Source: Microbacteriaceae bacterium X2B (GTDB lineage: Bacteria; Actinomycetota; Actinomycetes; Actinomycetales; Microbacteriaceae). Taken from it: a stretch of DNA of 64,000 bases. Made by a program: the position numbers and the translations under genes. The notes under the pieces were generated by a model that saw only the letters and a list, made by a program, of their open reading frames with translations, made no database searches and was not told where the DNA came from. How positions within the stretch are numbered: position 1 is the first letter of the stretch; every line of letters begins with the position of its first letter. The DNA lies in assembly GCA_005502445.1 (NCBI GenBank), contig SCPB01000001.1, positions 124,001-188,000 of the forward strand, read 5' to 3'. This document shows, one piece after another, positions 16,155 through 24,093 of this stretch.

Positions 16155-17117
16155 ATGACCATCGACGCCCTGCTCGACAACATCGTCAGCGCCCCCGTGC
16201 TCGCCTTCGTGCTCGGGCTGCTCGCCGTCGCCGTGCGATCGGATCTCCGCCTGCCCGAGGCGCTCACGCAGTCGCTCTCGCTCTACCTGCTGCTCGCGAT
16301 CGGCTTCAAGGGCGGCGTCGCCCTGCGCGGAGAGGCCGTCGGCGACGTGCTCGGACCGGTCGCCCTCGCCCTCGCGCTCGGCGCCGTCGTGCCTCTCGCC
16401 GCCTACAACGCCCTGCGGTGGATGTCTCGGCTCGGCCCCGTCGATCGCGGCGCGGTCGCCGCCCACTACGGCTCCACCTCCCTCGTCACCTTCACGGCCG
16501 CCATCGTCTTCCTCGAATCGGCCGGCACGGCGGTGCCCGGGTACGCGGCGACGCTGCTGACCGTGCTCGAGGTGCCCGGCATCATCGTCGGGCTCCTGCT
16601 CGCCAATCGGCATGCAGCCCGGCATGTCGGATGGGCCGGAGCCGTTCACGAGGTGCTCGCAGGCAAGTCGATCGTGCTGCTGGTCGGCGGGCTGTTCATC
16701 GGCTGGGCGGTCGGAGCGAAAGGCTTCGCGGTCGTCGAGCCCGTATTCGGCGACCCCTTCCGCGGCGTGCTCGTGCTCTTCCTGCTGGGGCTCGGGCTCG
16801 AGGCGGGCGCGCGCTTGCGGTCGGCCCGCACGGCGGGCGTCGGGCTCCTCCTGTTCGCCATTCTCTTCCCGCTCGCAGCGGGGGCGCTCGGCGTGCTCGC
16901 CGGAGCGGCGATCGGCATGCCCGAGGGCGGCGCCGCCGTGCTCGGGGTCCTCTGCGCGAGCGCCTCGTACATCGCCGCTCCGGCCGCCGTGCGCTATTCC
17001 TTGCCGGAGGCGAACTCGGCGATCCCGCTTCTCGCAAGCCTGGGCGTGACCTTTCCGGTGAACCTCGTGGTGGGCATCCCGCTGCTCGCGCAGCTCGCCG
17101 CCCATGTCGCCGGGTGA
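16155..17117 (+). CDS. SbtA-like sodium-dependent bicarbonate transporter
   Basis: This 320-residue membrane protein has about ten hydrophobic segments in two inverted halves. 'LLLAIGFKGGVALRGE', 'AAHYGSTSLVTFTAAIVFLE' and the second-half 'LCASASYIAAPAAVRYSLPEANSA' match the SbtA/DUF897 family, the latter two being the substrate and sodium site loops. SbtA imports bicarbonate in cyanobacteria; heterotrophic actinobacteria with this family may use it for carboxylases. The start at 16155 follows TTGGAGCCGCC. No SbtB-like PII protein is adjacent; a MarR-like regulator takes that position. Confidence 0.83.
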   Translation: MTIDALLDNIVSAPVLAFVLGLLAVAVRSDLRLPEALTQSLSLYLLLAIGFKGGVALRGEAVGDVLGPVALALALGAVVPLAAYNALRWMSRLGPVDRGAVAAHYGSTSLVTFTAAIVFLESAGTAVPGYAATLLTVLEVPGIIVGLLLANRHAARHVGWAGAVHEVLAGKSIVLLVGGLFIGWAVGAKGFAVVEPVFGDPFRGVLVLFLLGLGLEAGARLRSARTAGVGLLLFAILFPLAAGALGVLAGAAIGMPEGGAAVLGVLCASASYIAAPAAVRYSLPEANSAIPLLASLGVTFPVNLVVGIPLLAQLAAHVAG

Positions 17118-17128
17118 GACGCGCGATT

Positions 17129-17219
17129 CAGTCGCGCAGCAGCAGCTGCGCACAGCGTCTGTCAGTCGCGCAGCAGCAGCTGCGCACAGCGTCTGTCAGT
17201 CGCGCAGCAGCAGCTGCGC
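17129..17219. repeat. 34-bp tandem repeat with internal hairpins (2.7 copies)
   Basis: A 34-bp unit starts at 17129, 17163 and 17197 (the last truncated at 17219). Each copy contains GCGCAGC-AGCA-GCTGCGC, a perfect 7-bp stem with a 4-base loop. On the minus strand the third copy encodes the last codons and stop of the Lrp-family gene ('AQLLLRD' stop), so the 3' end of that gene has been copied twice downstream. Lying between convergent genes, the array can serve as a bidirectional terminator. Confidence 0.9.
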
Positions 17220-17696
17220 GACGCGGTGCTCGATGAGCTGCTTGAGCACGAGCGAGGTCGCCGTCCGCCGGATTCCGGGGCAGCGCAGGATCTGCTGCCC
17301 CACCTCGTAGAGGTCGTCGGCGTCGCGCGCGACGACCTGGATCAGCAGGTCGTTCTGCCCCGACATCGCGACGCACTCGATGATCTGCGGAATCTCGCTC
17401 AGGGCGACCATCGCGTTCTCGAACCGGTGCTGGTCGACCTCGGCCGTCACCATCGCCCGCACGGCGTACCCGAGCGACTCGGGATGCACCGTCACCGAGT
17501 GCGGCCTCAGCGTGCGCCCGTCGAACAGCTGGCCGATCCGGTTCTGCACGGTGCCGCGCGAGAGGCCGAGGGTCTCGGCGAGCCATCCGACGGTGGCACG
17601 CGGGTCGCGATCGAGGGCGGCGAGGATGCTGCGGCTCGAGCGGTCGAGCATTCTGGGCGAATTGACCATGGTGCGGGCCACTGTACGCCCATCCAT
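17196..17696 (-). CDS. Lrp/AsnC-family transcriptional regulator
   Basis: This protein has up to 166 residues. An AsnC-type HTH ('LAETLGLSRGTVQNRIGQLF') is followed by the ligand-binding RAM domain ('AMVTAEVDQHRFENAMVALS', 'IECVAMSGQNDLLIQVVARD', 'GIRRTATSLVLKQLIEHRV'). ATG at 17696 and at 17669 are both possible; the later one begins 'MVNSPRMLDRSSRSIL', closer to the family's usual start, and would leave the TGATC repeat outside the gene. It is divergent from the amino acid dehydrogenase and probably regulates it in response to a branched-chain amino acid. Confidence 0.9.
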   Translation of the reverse strand: MDGRTVARTMVNSPRMLDRSSRSILAALDRDPRATVGWLAETLGLSRGTVQNRIGQLFDGRTLRPHSVTVHPESLGYAVRAMVTAEVDQHRFENAMVALSEIPQIIECVAMSGQNDLLIQVVARDADDLYEVGQQILRCPGIRRTATSLVLKQLIEHRVAQLLLRD

Positions 17697-17711
17697 TGAT
17701 CATTTCGATCA
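17697..17711. promoter_or_regulatory. Inverted repeat, likely Lrp-family site
   Basis: TGATC-ATTTC-GATCA has perfect 5-bp arms and an AT-rich centre, immediately upstream of the longer Lrp reading and about 140 bp before the dehydrogenase. Lrp-family sites have this form. Confidence 0.5.
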
Positions 17712-17851
17712 GTTCTCTGCGATGGTCTGGCGCGATCTGGCGAATCAGCGTTGACTCACTGGTCATGATGCGCACCGGTGCGCGAGCGGCGATCCCGCAG
17801 GCGCACCGCACCGATCACGCCCACGACCGCACCGATCTCGCTGGAGACATC

Positions 17852-18919
17852 ATGCCGACCGCACCCCTGCCCGATTTCACCCACGAGCGCGTCTCGACCG
17901 TGACCGGCGAGCGCTCGGGTTTGACCATCACCGTCGCCCTGCACTCCTCGGCGATCGGCCCGGCCCTCGGCGGCTGCCGCATGTGGCGGTACCCGCAGTG
18001 GATCGACGGCGTCACCGACGCCCTGCGCCTCTCCGACGCCATGACCCTGAAGAACGCGCTCGCCGACATCGGCGCCGGCGGCGGCAAGTCGGTCATCGCT
18101 CTCGGGCCCGACGACATCGTCGACGCCGAGCGCCGCCGCGCCGCGCTTCTCGACCTCGGCGACCTCATCGAGACCTTCGACGGCCGCTACCGCACGGCTG
18201 AGGACGTCGGCACGACCGAGCACGACATGCTCGTCGTGCGCGAGCGCACCGAGCACGTCGTCGGCCTGCCCGCCTCCTCCGGCGGCGCGGGCGAGCCCGC
18301 CGAGGGCACGGCCCTCGGCGTCTACGTCTCGATCGAGCGCGTCGTGGAGGAGCTGTTCGACTCGGGTTCGCTCGTCGGCCGCTCGTTCGTCATCTCCGGT
18401 CTCGGGCAGGTCGGCTCGCGCCTCGCGACGCGCCTCGCCCGCGCCGGAGCGACGCTCTTCGTCACCGACATCGCCGCGGGCAAGCGGGAGTTCGCCGACT
18501 CGATCGGCGCGACCTGGATCGCTCCCGAGGCAGCGCTCACGACACCCGCCGACGTGTTCGTGCCCGCCGGGCTCGGCGGAGTCCTCACCCCCGCGGCCAT
18601 CGCGACCCTGCCCGTGCGCGCCGTGGTGGGCCCGGCCAACAACCCGCTCGCCTACCGGTCGGGAGCCGACCACCTGGCCGCTCGGGGCATCCTCTACGCC
18701 CCCGACTTCGTCGTCAACGCCGGGGGAGTGATCCACCTCGCCCTCACCGGCGAGGGGGCACCCGCTGCCGCGATCGAGGCGCGACTGCGCGGCATCGGCG
18801 ACACCCTCGCCGAGGTCATGGGCGCTGCACGGGCGAAGGGCGTCACGCCGCTCGCCGCGGCCGAGGCGCTCGCGCTCGAGCGCGTCGAGCGCGCGCGGGC
18901 CGGCGCGCTCGTCGGCTAG
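17852..18919 (+). CDS. Leucine/valine dehydrogenase (Glu/Leu/Phe/Val family)
   Basis: This 355-residue protein has the length of leucine and valine dehydrogenases. The N-terminal domain has 'GPALGGCRMWRYP' and the catalytic-lysine region 'MTLKNALADIGAGGGKSVI' (about residues 62-80). The NAD domain has 'VISGLGQVGSRLATRLA'. 'VVGPANNPLAYRSGADHLAA' and 'YAPDFVVNAGGVIHLA' line the active site. It catalyses reversible NAD-dependent oxidative deamination of branched-chain amino acids. ATG at 17852 follows TGGAGACATC. The divergent Lrp-type gene is its probable regulator; a terminator hairpin follows at 18976. Confidence 0.9.
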   Translation: MPTAPLPDFTHERVSTVTGERSGLTITVALHSSAIGPALGGCRMWRYPQWIDGVTDALRLSDAMTLKNALADIGAGGGKSVIALGPDDIVDAERRRAALLDLGDLIETFDGRYRTAEDVGTTEHDMLVVRERTEHVVGLPASSGGAGEPAEGTALGVYVSIERVVEELFDSGSLVGRSFVISGLGQVGSRLATRLARAGATLFVTDIAAGKREFADSIGATWIAPEAALTTPADVFVPAGLGGVLTPAAIATLPVRAVVGPANNPLAYRSGADHLAARGILYAPDFVVNAGGVIHLALTGEGAPAAAIEARLRGIGDTLAEVMGAARAKGVTPLAAAEALALERVERARAGALVG

Positions 18920-18975
18920 GGCCTGCGGCGCGCGGCCGGACGACTCCGGGGTCGCGACGTCACCGGGCGTGAGTC

Positions 18976-19010
18976 GCCGCACCCGGCCGCCTGAACCGGT
19001 CGGGTGCGGC
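18976..19010. terminator. Bidirectional terminator hairpin
   Basis: GCCGCACCCG (18976-18985) pairs perfectly with CGGGTGCGGC (19001-19010). It lies between the convergent dehydrogenase and TetR genes. The remainder of 18920-19197 shows no gene. Confidence 0.75.
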
Positions 19011-19197
19011 ATCGGCCGTCTGCGAGAACGCCGCCCGGCTGTCGCGAACAGTCCTTCCACAAGTACGGAACGCGTGAATCCGACTCGGCCACTCCGTAGT
19101 TATGGAAGGCTTCGCGACCCGATCACCCCTCCCGACCGATGTCCATGCCATTCGCGAATTCCGAGTCATCACGTCCCCGCCGACGCCGGACGGAGGC

Positions 19198-19824
19198 TCA
19201 GCCCGCGAGCGTCCCCGGCGTGAGGCGCATTTCGTGCTCGAGCGTGCGCGCGATGAGCGCGACGTTCGCGTTCCCGGGGCGGAATCCGATCATGGCGTGC
19301 GTGTTCAGCCCGTCGACCATGGCGAGCAGCTGAGCCGCGACGCGGTCGGCCTCGGCGTTGCTCAGCACGCCGAGGCCGGCGGCGGCGAGCACGAGCGACG
19401 CGAGCGTCGTGTGCCACGCCGCGGTCTGATCGCGCACGGCGGCGGCCAGCAGCGGGTTGCGTCGGCTCAGGCTCCACCCGTCGACCCAGACCGCCGTCAC
19501 GTCGTCGCGCCCCCCGTCGAGCAGGGTCAGCAGCAGGATGCGCAGCCCGGCCACGCGGTCGCGCCCGATGTGCGCGCGCACGTGCGCCCCGACCTCGGCG
19601 AGCTCGTCGGCGACGATGGCGCGGAAGGTCTCGGCGACGAGCACGTCCATGCTCGGCTGGTAGTGGGCGACGAGGGGAGCGGTGACGCCGACGCGGTCCG
19701 CGACGGCGCGCAGGGTGAGGGCGTGCAGGCCTTCCCCGAGGGCGATCGCGCGCGCTGCGGCAGAGATCTCGGCGGCGCGCTCGGCGGGGGTCTTGCGCGC
19801 GCGCTTGGGCGCATCCGTGGACAT
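19198..19824 (-). CDS. TetR-family transcriptional repressor
   Basis: This is a 208-residue protein. Its TetR HTH covers about residues 15-60 ('AISAAARAIALGEGLHALTL'-like helix 1, then 'VADRVGVTAPLVAHYQPSMD'). The C-terminal ligand domain includes 'WVDGWSLSRRNPLLAAAV', typical of TetR_C domains found beside amine and betaine genes. The start at 19824 has GAGGAGG 5 bases upstream; longer readings run through the divergent operator. It is divergent from the agmatine deiminase-amidase operon and is expected to repress it until an amine or amide ligand binds. Confidence 0.88.
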   Translation of the reverse strand: MSTDAPKRARKTPAERAAEISAAARAIALGEGLHALTLRAVADRVGVTAPLVAHYQPSMDVLVAETFRAIVADELAEVGAHVRAHIGRDRVAGLRILLLTLLDGGRDDVTAVWVDGWSLSRRNPLLAAAVRDQTAAWHTTLASLVLAAAGLGVLSNAEADRVAAQLLAMVDGLNTHAMIGFRPGNANVALIARTLEHEMRLTPGTLAG

Positions 19825-19859
19825 GCCGCCTCCTCGATCGCTGCCGTGACAATACGCAC

Positions 19860-19879
19860 TATTGAGTGTATGCTCAATA
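19860..19879. promoter_or_regulatory. TetR operator palindrome
   Basis: TATTGAG-TGTATG-CTCAATA is a perfect 7-bp inverted repeat centred between the TetR and agmatine deiminase starts, 38 bases before the ATG at 19917. It is the only AT-rich segment of the region and would overlap both promoters. Confidence 0.78.
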
Positions 19880-19916
19880 AAACGAGTTGCGCCCGCCCTC
19901 ACCGAAGGAGCCTCCC

Positions 19917-21002
19917 ATGACCTGGCGCATGCCCGCCGAGACCGCGCCGCACGAGCGCATCTGGATGGCCTTCCCGCGCGAGGGCGAGGTCATGGGCGAC
20001 AGCTCGGCCGCGCGCGAAGCCACCTACGAGGCCTGGACGAACGTGGCCCACGCCATTCTGCCCTTCGAGCCCGTGACAATGGTCGTCGACCCGAGCGAGC
20101 GCGAGCGCGCCCGCCGCCTGCTCAGCGCCGAGATCGACATCGTCGAGGCCCCGCTGGACGACTTCTGGATGCGCGACATCGGCCCGACCTTCGTCATCGA
20201 CGACGAGACGGGCGCCCTCGGCGGCGTCGACTGGGTGTTCAACGCCTGGGGCGACCAGGGTGGCGGCTTCGCCCGCGACGCCCTCATCGCCCAGACGGTG
20301 CTCGCGCAGGCGGGCGCGACGCGCATCCCGTCCCTGCTCGTCAACGAGGGCGGCGCGATCCACGTCGACGGCGAGGGCACCGTGCTCGTCACCGAGACCG
20401 TGCAGCTCGACCCCGGCCGCAACCCCTACGCCACGAAGGAGCGCGTCGAAGCCGAGCTCGCCCGCACGATCGGCGCCACGCGCGTCATCTGGCTTCCGCG
20501 CGGCCTCACCCGCGACTACGAGCCGCTCGGCACGCGCGGCCACGTCGACATGATCGCCGCCTTCGCCGCGCCCGGCGTCGTGCTCGTGCACGATCAGCCC
20601 GACGCGAGCCACCCCGACCACGCCGTCATGCGCGAGGTGCGCTCGGTGCTGGACGAAGCGGTGGATGCCGCGGGGCGCCGCCTGCGCAGCGTCGAGCTCC
20701 CGGCGCCCTCGGCCCTCACCGACGCACACGGCTTCGTCGACTGGAACTACGTCAACCACCTGGTCGTGAACGGCGGCGTGATCGCGTGCGGCTACGACGA
20801 CCCGGTCGCCGACGCGCGGGCGCGCGAGCTGCTCGGCGAGGCCTACGGCCGCGAGGTCGTGACCGTCGACGCGCGCGAGATCCTGGCGCGCGGGGGCGGC
20901 ATCCACTGCATCACGCAGCAGCAGCCCGCGGCCGGGGGCGCGCGTACGGATGGCCCGGGTGCCCAGGCGCCCGTGGCCGGGGCGGACGGGGCCGGCCGAT
21001 GA
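19917..21002 (+). CDS. aguA: Agmatine deiminase family protein
   Basis: This 361-residue peptidylarginine/agmatine deiminase-type enzyme has 'HERIWMAFPRE', 'LDDFWMRDIGPTFVIDD' (substrate carboxyl/guanidine site), 'LVNEGGAIHVDGEGT', 'GTRGHVDMIAAF' (catalytic His) and the nucleophile in 'GGGIHCITQQQP'. It hydrolyses agmatine to N-carbamoylputrescine and ammonia. GAAGGAG precedes the ATG at 19917. The C-terminal 20 residues are Gly/Ala-rich. The next gene, overlapped by 4 bases, is an amidase where aguB (nitrilase-type N-carbamoylputrescine amidase) would be expected. Confidence 0.88.
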   Translation: MTWRMPAETAPHERIWMAFPREGEVMGDSSAAREATYEAWTNVAHAILPFEPVTMVVDPSERERARRLLSAEIDIVEAPLDDFWMRDIGPTFVIDDETGALGGVDWVFNAWGDQGGGFARDALIAQTVLAQAGATRIPSLLVNEGGAIHVDGEGTVLVTETVQLDPGRNPYATKERVEAELARTIGATRVIWLPRGLTRDYEPLGTRGHVDMIAAFAAPGVVLVHDQPDASHPDHAVMREVRSVLDEAVDAAGRRLRSVELPAPSALTDAHGFVDWNYVNHLVVNGGVIACGYDDPVADARARELLGEAYGREVVTVDAREILARGGGIHCITQQQPAAGGARTDGPGAQAPVAGADGAGR

Positions 21003-22738
21003 CGGGCATCCCCCTCGTCGAGACGTCGATCCTCGACCTGCGCCGCGCCCTCGACGACGGCCGCACGACCGCGGTCGAGCTCGTGCGGGGCTACCTCGAT
21101 CGCATCGCGGCCTACGACCAGGCCGGTCCGCAGCTGAACGCTTTCGTCGTCATGAACCCCGAGGCGCTCGACGAGGCGCGCGCGAGCGACGAGCGCCGCG
21201 CGCGCGGTGAGCTGCTGAGCCCGCTCGACGGCATCCCGTACGCGGCGAAGGACTCGTACATGGTGCGCGGCCTCACGGTCGCGAGCGGCTCGCCCGCCTT
21301 CGCCGAGCTCGTCGCTCAGCGCGACGCCTTCACGATCGAGCGCCTGCGGGCCGGGGGAGCGATCTGCCTCGGGCTCACCAACATGCCGCCCATGGCCAAC
21401 GGCGGCATGCAGCGCGGCCTCTACGGCCGCGCCGAGAGCCCGTACAACCCCGACTACCTGACGGCGCCGTTCGGCTCGGGCTCGTCGAACGGCTCGGGCA
21501 CCGCGGCCGGCGCGAGCCTGTGCGCCTTCGCGCTCGCGGAGGAGACCTGGTCGAGCGGTCGAGGCCCCGCCTCGAACAACGGCCTGTGCTGCTACACCCC
21601 GAGCCGCGGGGTCATCTCGGTGCGCGGCAACTGGCCGCTCGTGCCGACCATGGACGTCGTCGTGCCGTACGCGCGCACCATGGACGAGCTGCTCGTGGTG
21701 CTCGACCAGATCGTCGCCGACGACCCCGAGTCGCGCGGGGATTTCTGGCGCGAGCAGCCCTGGGTGAGCGTCCCGGCCGCGTCGGGCGTGCGCCCGCCGT
21801 CGTATGCCGCTCTCGGCACGCCGGCCGCGCGCGAGGCGGCGCTGCGCGGCGCGCGGCTCGGCGTTCCCCGCATGTACATCGGCGCCGAGCCGGATTCCGA
21901 CGACCCGATCGAGACCCGCACAAGCGTCGTCGAGCAGTGGGGAAAGGCCCGCCGCGACCTCGAGGCCGCCGGCGCCGAGGTCGTCGAGGTCGACTTCCCG
22001 GTCGTGACGAACTACGAGAGCCGCGGCCGCGCCGGAGACCGCACGATGGTCGCGCGGGGCATCGTGCCGAAGGGTTTCGCCGACTCGGAGCTGTGGGAGC
22101 TGTCGATGTGGGGCTGGGAGGAGTTCCTGCAGGCCAACGGCGACCCGCGCCTGCACCGGCTCGTCGACGTCGAGCCCGCGCTGATCTTCCCCGATCCTCT
22201 CGGGGCGCTGCCCGGCCGCTACGACGAGCACCTCAGCCGCTTCGCGCCCGAAGACGTGCGCCTGTCGGAATACGTTCGCCGCGCTCGCCGAGAGGGCGTG
22301 CCGCCGTTCACGCAGATCCGGCACCTCGAAGCGGGCGTGCGCGGTCTCGAAGAGACTCGCCGCCGCGATCTCGAGGCGTGGATGGACGACCTCGGGCTGG
22401 ACGCCGTCGTCTTCCCCGCGGTCGCCGACGTGGGCCCCGCCGACGCCGACGTGAACCCCGCGAGCGCCGAGCTCGCCTGGCGCAACGGCACCTGGGTCGC
22501 CAACGGCAACCTCGTACCTCGGCACCTCGGCATTCCGTGCGTGCAGGTCGGCATGGGCCTCATGGCCGACATCGGGATGCCCGTGGGGCTGACCTTCGCC
22601 GGTCGCGCCTACGACGACGCGCGGCTTCTCGCTCTCGCCGCAGCGTTCGAGGCCTCGGCGAACCGCCCGGGCTCGGCGCTCGAGGCCGCGCGGGCGCCCG
22701 CCCCGCGCGCCCCCGAGCTGTCATCGGCCCGATCGTGA
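20999..22738 (+). CDS. Amidase-signature family hydrolase
   Basis: This 579-residue protein is of the amidase signature family. The catalytic Lys lies in 'LDGIPYAAKDSYMV' (about 82), the cis-Ser loop is 'FGSGSSNGSGTAAGASL' and the nucleophile region 'EETWSSGRGPASNNGL' replaces the usual 'DTGGSIRxPA' form. A central insertion of about 120 residues (from 'WREQPWVSV') lengthens it beyond typical 470-residue amidases. The unusual 'TWSSGRG' loop suggests a specialised subfamily. Coupled to an agmatine deiminase by an ATGA overlap, it may cleave N-carbamoylputrescine or a related ureido compound; this is inferred from context only. Confidence 0.85.
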   Translation: MTGIPLVETSILDLRRALDDGRTTAVELVRGYLDRIAAYDQAGPQLNAFVVMNPEALDEARASDERRARGELLSPLDGIPYAAKDSYMVRGLTVASGSPAFAELVAQRDAFTIERLRAGGAICLGLTNMPPMANGGMQRGLYGRAESPYNPDYLTAPFGSGSSNGSGTAAGASLCAFALAEETWSSGRGPASNNGLCCYTPSRGVISVRGNWPLVPTMDVVVPYARTMDELLVVLDQIVADDPESRGDFWREQPWVSVPAASGVRPPSYAALGTPAAREAALRGARLGVPRMYIGAEPDSDDPIETRTSVVEQWGKARRDLEAAGAEVVEVDFPVVTNYESRGRAGDRTMVARGIVPKGFADSELWELSMWGWEEFLQANGDPRLHRLVDVEPALIFPDPLGALPGRYDEHLSRFAPEDVRLSEYVRRARREGVPPFTQIRHLEAGVRGLEETRRRDLEAWMDDLGLDAVVFPAVADVGPADADVNPASAELAWRNGTWVANGNLVPRHLGIPCVQVGMGLMADIGMPVGLTFAGRAYDDARLLALAAAFEASANRPGSALEAARAPAPRAPELSSARS

Positions 22739-22878
22739 CCGATGACACCGCGCGCGGGTACAGCGACGCGCACCCCGACGAGGGAGGGAGCACCGACGCC
22801 TCGGTCCGCGGACACGCCGAGCAGTACCGCGCCGACGCGCAGTGGGTGGAGCGCCACGCACTGCACCTCGTGTCGTGA
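22735..22878 (+). CDS. Small hypothetical protein, 47 residues
   Basis: GTG at 22735 overlaps the amidase stop by 4 bases (GTGA), the same coupling used elsewhere in this window. The product is hydrophilic and charged (D, H, E, R), with 'GGSTDASVRGHAEQYRADAQ' in the middle and no membrane segment or recognisable domain. It may be a real small protein of the operon or chance open frame in GC-rich DNA. Confidence 0.3.
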   Translation: MTDDTARGYSDAHPDEGGSTDASVRGHAEQYRADAQWVERHALHLVS

Positions 22879-22996
22879 GACGCAACCCCCGCGCCGCGGC
22901 GAGCGCGCTTCAGTAGGTTCGCGCCATGGCCCTGTTCTCGAAGCACTCCGACGAGCACCGCGCCGAGGGCCAGACCAGCGTCAGAGCCCGAGCCGA

Positions 22997-23329
22997 CTAC
23001 TGCTGGATGACCGGAGCGCCCCAGCCGTCGTAGTCGCCGTGGTTCGCCTCGACGATGCCGAAGACCTCCTCGACCATCGCGTCGGCGGCCTCGATGTCGA
23101 CCGTCGACGTCTTCGTCGCGCGCATCGTCGCGCGGAAGATCATGCGTCGGGTCACCGTCACGGCGTAGCCGAGGTCCCCGAGCTGCCGCGCGGCGTGCTG
23201 CGCCTCCTTGATGGCGGCGAAGTTGGCGAAGTGCTCGACCTCGCGCGGCCGGTCGACATCATCGCGCATCTTGATGCGCTGGCTGAACTGCTCGACGTTC
23301 GACGTCAGGTGCTGCTGGATGTCTCCCAC
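22997..23329 (-). CDS. RraB-like ribonuclease regulator
   Basis: A protein of about 110 residues with the RraB fold: 'DRPREVEHFANFAAIKEAQH', 'LGDLGYAVTVTRRM' and the C-terminal 'ANHGDYDGWGAPVIQ', where G-D-Y-D-G-W is the family's strongest signature. RraB of E. coli binds RNase E and dampens mRNA decay. GTG at 23329 is chosen because reading further upstream gives low-complexity Pro/Arg/Gly sequence without homology; no strong ribosome site is seen. An RNase E/G partner is not in this window. Confidence 0.75.
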   Translation of the reverse strand: MGDIQQHLTSNVEQFSQRIKMRDDVDRPREVEHFANFAAIKEAQHAARQLGDLGYAVTVTRRMIFRATMRATKTSTVDIEAADAMVEEVFGIVEANHGDYDGWGAPVIQQ

Positions 23330-23481
23330 GGCGGTCGAGCATAGACCCGAGCGGGCGCGGCCGTGTAGCCCGAGCGGCGGTTCGCCCCCGCCCTCCGCCC
23401 GCGCCTCCCCGACGGGTGGCACCCGGATGCGGGTATCGAGTTCGGCTCGCCCGACGCCTAGCCTTCGGGGAGGAGGTGCGC

Positions 23482-24093
23482 ATGACCCGAATACTTGCAC
23501 CCGGCCTCCGTCGACGCGACCTCGAGAACGAGGACGAGGACGGTCAACAGGATCCCCATGGGCGTATGAGCGCGCCCGGAGGCTTCGCCCCGCTCGCGAC
23601 CGAGCTGCGGACCGACCGCCTGCGGCTGAGCCCCTTCCACCCGGACGACGCGGTCGCATACGCCGCGATCTGGACGGCGCGCGGCGGCGACCCGGGCGAC
23701 CCGCAGACGGTACTCGCGCGCATCCCCGCCCTCGAGCGCGGCCTCGCCGCGAAGGCGCTCGGCCTCCGCATGCTGCGCCTCGCCGGCGAGCGATGGCCCG
23801 TCGGCTACGTCGCGCTGATCCCGGGCCGGGCGACCATCGAGGAGCCGGAACTCGTCACCGAGCTGCTGCCTGCCGTTCACGGCCACGGGCTCGCAACCGA
23901 GGCCGCGGCGGCCATGGTCGAGGCCGCGTGGCAGACCGGCCGCGCACGGCTGTGGTCGACCGTGCGCCCGGGCAACCTCGCATCGATCAGGGTAGCCGGG
24001 AAGGTCGGATTCATCGCCGATCACGTGACCGTCGACGAGCGCGGTGAGCTCATCTGGTGCGTGCTCGAGCGCCCCGTACAGTTGCGGGAGTGA
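23482..24093 (+). CDS. GNAT-family N-acetyltransferase
   Basis: 203 residues if the ATG at 23482 is used, supported by GGGGAGGAGG eight bases upstream. The GNAT domain itself begins after a second ATG (23566) with 'LATELRTDRLRLSPFHPDDA', so the first 28 residues are a charged extension. The acetyl-CoA region is 'AVHGHGLATEAAAAMVEAAW', where the usual Q/R-x-x-G-x-G/A is relaxed, followed by 'VRPGNLASIRVAGKVGFI'. It is of the RimJ/RimL type; substrate unknown. Its stop overlaps the methyltransferase start (GTGA). Confidence 0.8.
   Translation: MTRILAPGLRRRDLENEDEDGQQDPHGRMSAPGGFAPLATELRTDRLRLSPFHPDDAVAYAAIWTARGGDPGDPQTVLARIPALERGLAAKALGLRMLRLAGERWPVGYVALIPGRATIEEPELVTELLPAVHGHGLATEAAAAMVEAAWQTGRARLWSTVRPGNLASIRVAGKVGFIADHVTVDERGELIWCVLERPVQLRE

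Noticed and set aside
17129-17219. CRISPR-like direct repeats
   Set aside because: The 34-bp units are contiguous without variable spacers and derive from the neighbouring gene's 3' end. No CRISPR array or cas gene is seen in the window.
22926-23032. 35-codon plus-strand frame beginning MALFSKHSDE
   Set aside because: It runs into the 3' end of the convergent RraB-like gene and has no ribosome site or domain. It could be a decayed start of a lost gene but cannot be supported.
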